Below are positions 32,892-34,275 of a stretch of DNA of 34,275 nt, in pieces. A program made the translations under genes and the position numbers. Below the pieces are notes generated by a model, which saw only the letters and a program-made list of their open reading frames with translations, ran no database searches and was not told the DNA's origin. Source of the stretch: Nocardia sienata NBRC 100364. GTDB lineage: Bacteria > Actinomycetota > Actinomycetes > Mycobacteriales > Mycobacteriaceae. The stretch covers positions 1 through 34,275 of the forward strand of contig NZ_BDBX01000068.1 in NCBI RefSeq assembly GCF_001613205.1. The letters are read 5' to 3'. The number at the start of each line of letters is the position of its first letter. The stretch's first letter is position 1.

Positions 32892-33692
32892 ATGAGCAAC
32901 CCCGAGACCTCGGTACTTCCCGCTTTTCTCGCCGCCCTCGCCGATGGGCGGCTGGAAGTGATCGATCTGACCACACCGCTGAGCAGTTCCACGCCGGCCC
33001 TGCGGCTGCCCGAACCGTTCGCCAACCTGATCGATTTCGGTCTCGAGGAGGTCAGCGCCTACAACGAACCCGGCCCGTTCTGGCGGCACAACAACATCCA
33101 CACCGGGGAACATATCGGGACCCATCTCGACGCCCCGGTGCACTGGGTCACCGGGCGCGACGGTGACGATGTGTCACAGATTCCGGTAGACCGGCTCATC
33201 GGGCCCGCCGCCGTCCTGGACCTGACCGCCGAGGTGGCCGCCGATCCGGACTATCTGCTCACGATCGCCGATGTGCAGGCGTGGGAGCAGCGGCACGGCC
33301 CGCTGGCCGAGGGCGTGTGGTTGCTGCTGCGCACCGGTTGGGAGTCGCGTGGCGGATCGGAGGCCGAGTTCCTCAATGCCGACGAGACGGGTTCGCATAC
33401 GCCGGGGGTGGCGGTCGACTGTGCGCGCTGGCTGGCCACCGAGCGGGGTCTGACCGGGCTCGGCGTGGAAACCGTCGGCGTCGACGCCGGCCTGGCGGGC
33501 GGTTTCGACCCGGTGTTCCCGGTGCACCACTACTTCCTCGGCAATGACAAATACGGCCTCACCTCGCTGCGTAATCTCGGTCGGCTACCCGCTGTGGGCG
33601 CGCTGCTGGTGGTGAGTCCGCTGCCGATCGTCGGCGGTACCGGTAGCCCGTCGCGAGTGCTGGCGGTGCTGGATCGGGCCGGCGCGGCATGA
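32892..33692 (+). CDS. Cyclase family protein (kynurenine formamidase-like hydrolase)
   Basis: This 266-residue metal-dependent hydrolase is of the cyclase/KynB superfamily, whose members open amide or cyclic bonds. The signature HIGTHLDAPVHW sits at 74-85, giving H74, H78, D80 and H84 as metal-site candidates. VEVIDLTTPL-like first strands (here LEVIDLTTPLSSS, 21-33) and the VGVDAGLAGGFDPVFPVHHYFL segment are also family-like. The substrate cannot be named. The ATG has AAGGTG about 6 bases upstream. The stop overlaps the start of a ThDP-dependent enzyme (ATGA), so both belong to one pathway, presumably the catabolism of a cyclic or keto compound. Confidence 0.9.
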   Translation: MSNPETSVLPAFLAALADGRLEVIDLTTPLSSSTPALRLPEPFANLIDFGLEEVSAYNEPGPFWRHNNIHTGEHIGTHLDAPVHWVTGRDGDDVSQIPVDRLIGPAAVLDLTAEVAADPDYLLTIADVQAWEQRHGPLAEGVWLLLRTGWESRGGSEAEFLNADETGSHTPGVAVDCARWLATERGLTGLGVETVGVDAGLAGGFDPVFPVHHYFLGNDKYGLTSLRNLGRLPAVGALLVVSPLPIVGGTGSPSRVLAVLDRAGAA

Positions 33693-34275
33693 CCGCGGGC
33701 GGTTCGGCGGATACGACCCCGGCAGGGCAACCCGGCTATGGACCGACGGTTGCCGATGTAGTGGGCGGGGTGCTCGCCGATCTCGGGGCGGGGCACTGCT
33801 TCGGTGTGGTGGGCAGCGGAAATTTCGTGATGACCAACGCCCTGCGCCGGGGTGGTGTGCCGTTCACGGCGGCCAGGCACGAGGGCGGCGCGGCGAGTAT
33901 GGCCGACGCCTACACGCGGATGTCGGGGCGGACCGGGGTGCTCTCGCTGCACCAGGGCTGTGGCCTGACCAACGCGATGACCGGGATCGGCGAGGCCGCC
34001 AAGAGCCGTACCCCGATGATCGTGCTGACCGCGGACAGTCCGGCGGCGGCGCTGCGGTCCAATTTCCGGGTGGACCAGGAGGCGCTGGTCCGCGGTGTGG
34101 GCGCGCTGAGCGAGCGGGTGTTCTCGGCGCAGACCGCGGTCGCCGATGTGACGCGGGCCTTCCGGACGGCAGCGGCCCAGCGCCGCACCGTGGTCCTCAA
34201 TGTGGCGATCGATGTCGCCGCCGCCCCGGCCGGCGCGACGGGGCCTGTCACCGCCCCGATCCCGTTGCCGCGCGT
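33689..34275 (+). CDS. ThDP-dependent enzyme, acetolactate synthase-like (partial, cut by window end)
   Basis: The first 195 residues are present and still open at the window edge. After a disordered Gly/Thr/Pro-rich start, the Pyr-binding domain of thiamine-diphosphate enzymes begins (TVADVVGGVLADLGAGHCFGVVGSGNF, 20-46). The catalytic glutamate is E65 in AARHEGGAASMADAYTRMSGR, and GVLSLHQGCGLTNAMTGIGEAAKSRTPMIVLTAD follows. This matches the acetolactate synthase/benzoylformate decarboxylase superfamily, but the substrate-specific parts lie outside the window. The ATG overlaps the cyclase stop (ATGA), indicating translational coupling. Confidence 0.9.
   Translation, partial: MTAGGSADTTPAGQPGYGPTVADVVGGVLADLGAGHCFGVVGSGNFVMTNALRRGGVPFTAARHEGGAASMADAYTRMSGRTGVLSLHQGCGLTNAMTGIGEAAKSRTPMIVLTADSPAAALRSNFRVDQEALVRGVGALSERVFSAQTAVADVTRAFRTAAAQRRTVVLNVAIDVAAAPAGATGPVTAPIPLPR

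Overview
The window looks like chromosomal DNA of a mycolic-acid actinomycete, most likely Nocardia or a close relative. The evidence is the high G+C, the frequent GTG starts, the tightly overlapping operons, and families typical of this group: a complete mce operon with Mce-associated proteins, an LppU-type lipoprotein, an L,D-transpeptidase and an actinobacterial tRNA nucleotidyltransferase. No rRNA, tRNA or CRISPR array was seen.

Positions 1-9044 hold: a short tandem repeat; pcnA (CCA-adding enzyme); a convergent protein of unknown function; a secreted proline-rich DUF4185 protein; and a minus-strand run of Nudix hydrolase, MFS transporter, an uncertain Arg/Gly-rich ORF and pxpA-pxpB-pxpC (5-oxoprolinase). 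Positions 9045-16159 hold a pirin, a small DUF4190 membrane protein, an M13 zinc metalloprotease, an L,D-transpeptidase, the lipoprotein LppU, a decayed TnpB (IS605/IS607-type) 3' end and a secreted trypsin-like protease. Most of these genes act in the cell envelope or outside the cell, and clear hairpin terminators separate several of them.

Positions 16160-27251 are the centrepiece: a 570-base regulatory region followed by yrbEA-yrbEB-mceA-mceB-mceC-mceD-mceE-mceF, mostly with 1- to 4-base overlaps, and then two Mce-associated membrane proteins, ending at a strong hairpin. Together the products should form a lipid importer: two permeases in the inner membrane, six MCE-domain proteins bridging the periplasm, and accessory proteins. 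The ATPase (MceG/Mkl) is not in the window. Notable points are two adjacent subunits with lipoprotein-like N-termini (D and E) and a long Pro/Ala-rich tail on MceA.

Positions 27252-34275 carry an XRE/TPR-type regulator divergent from a 102-residue unknown protein and a coupled 25-residue membrane peptide, then RNase HI, an SRPBCC protein, a TIGR03084-type metal-binding protein, a DUF445-like membrane protein, and a cyclase-family hydrolase coupled to a ThDP-dependent enzyme that runs off the right edge.

Most of the window is ordinary core and accessory actinobacterial content. The least explained parts are the XRE/102-aa/25-aa locus, the control region of the mce operon, the tnpB relic with its surviving hairpin, and the ORF between the MFS gene and pxpA.
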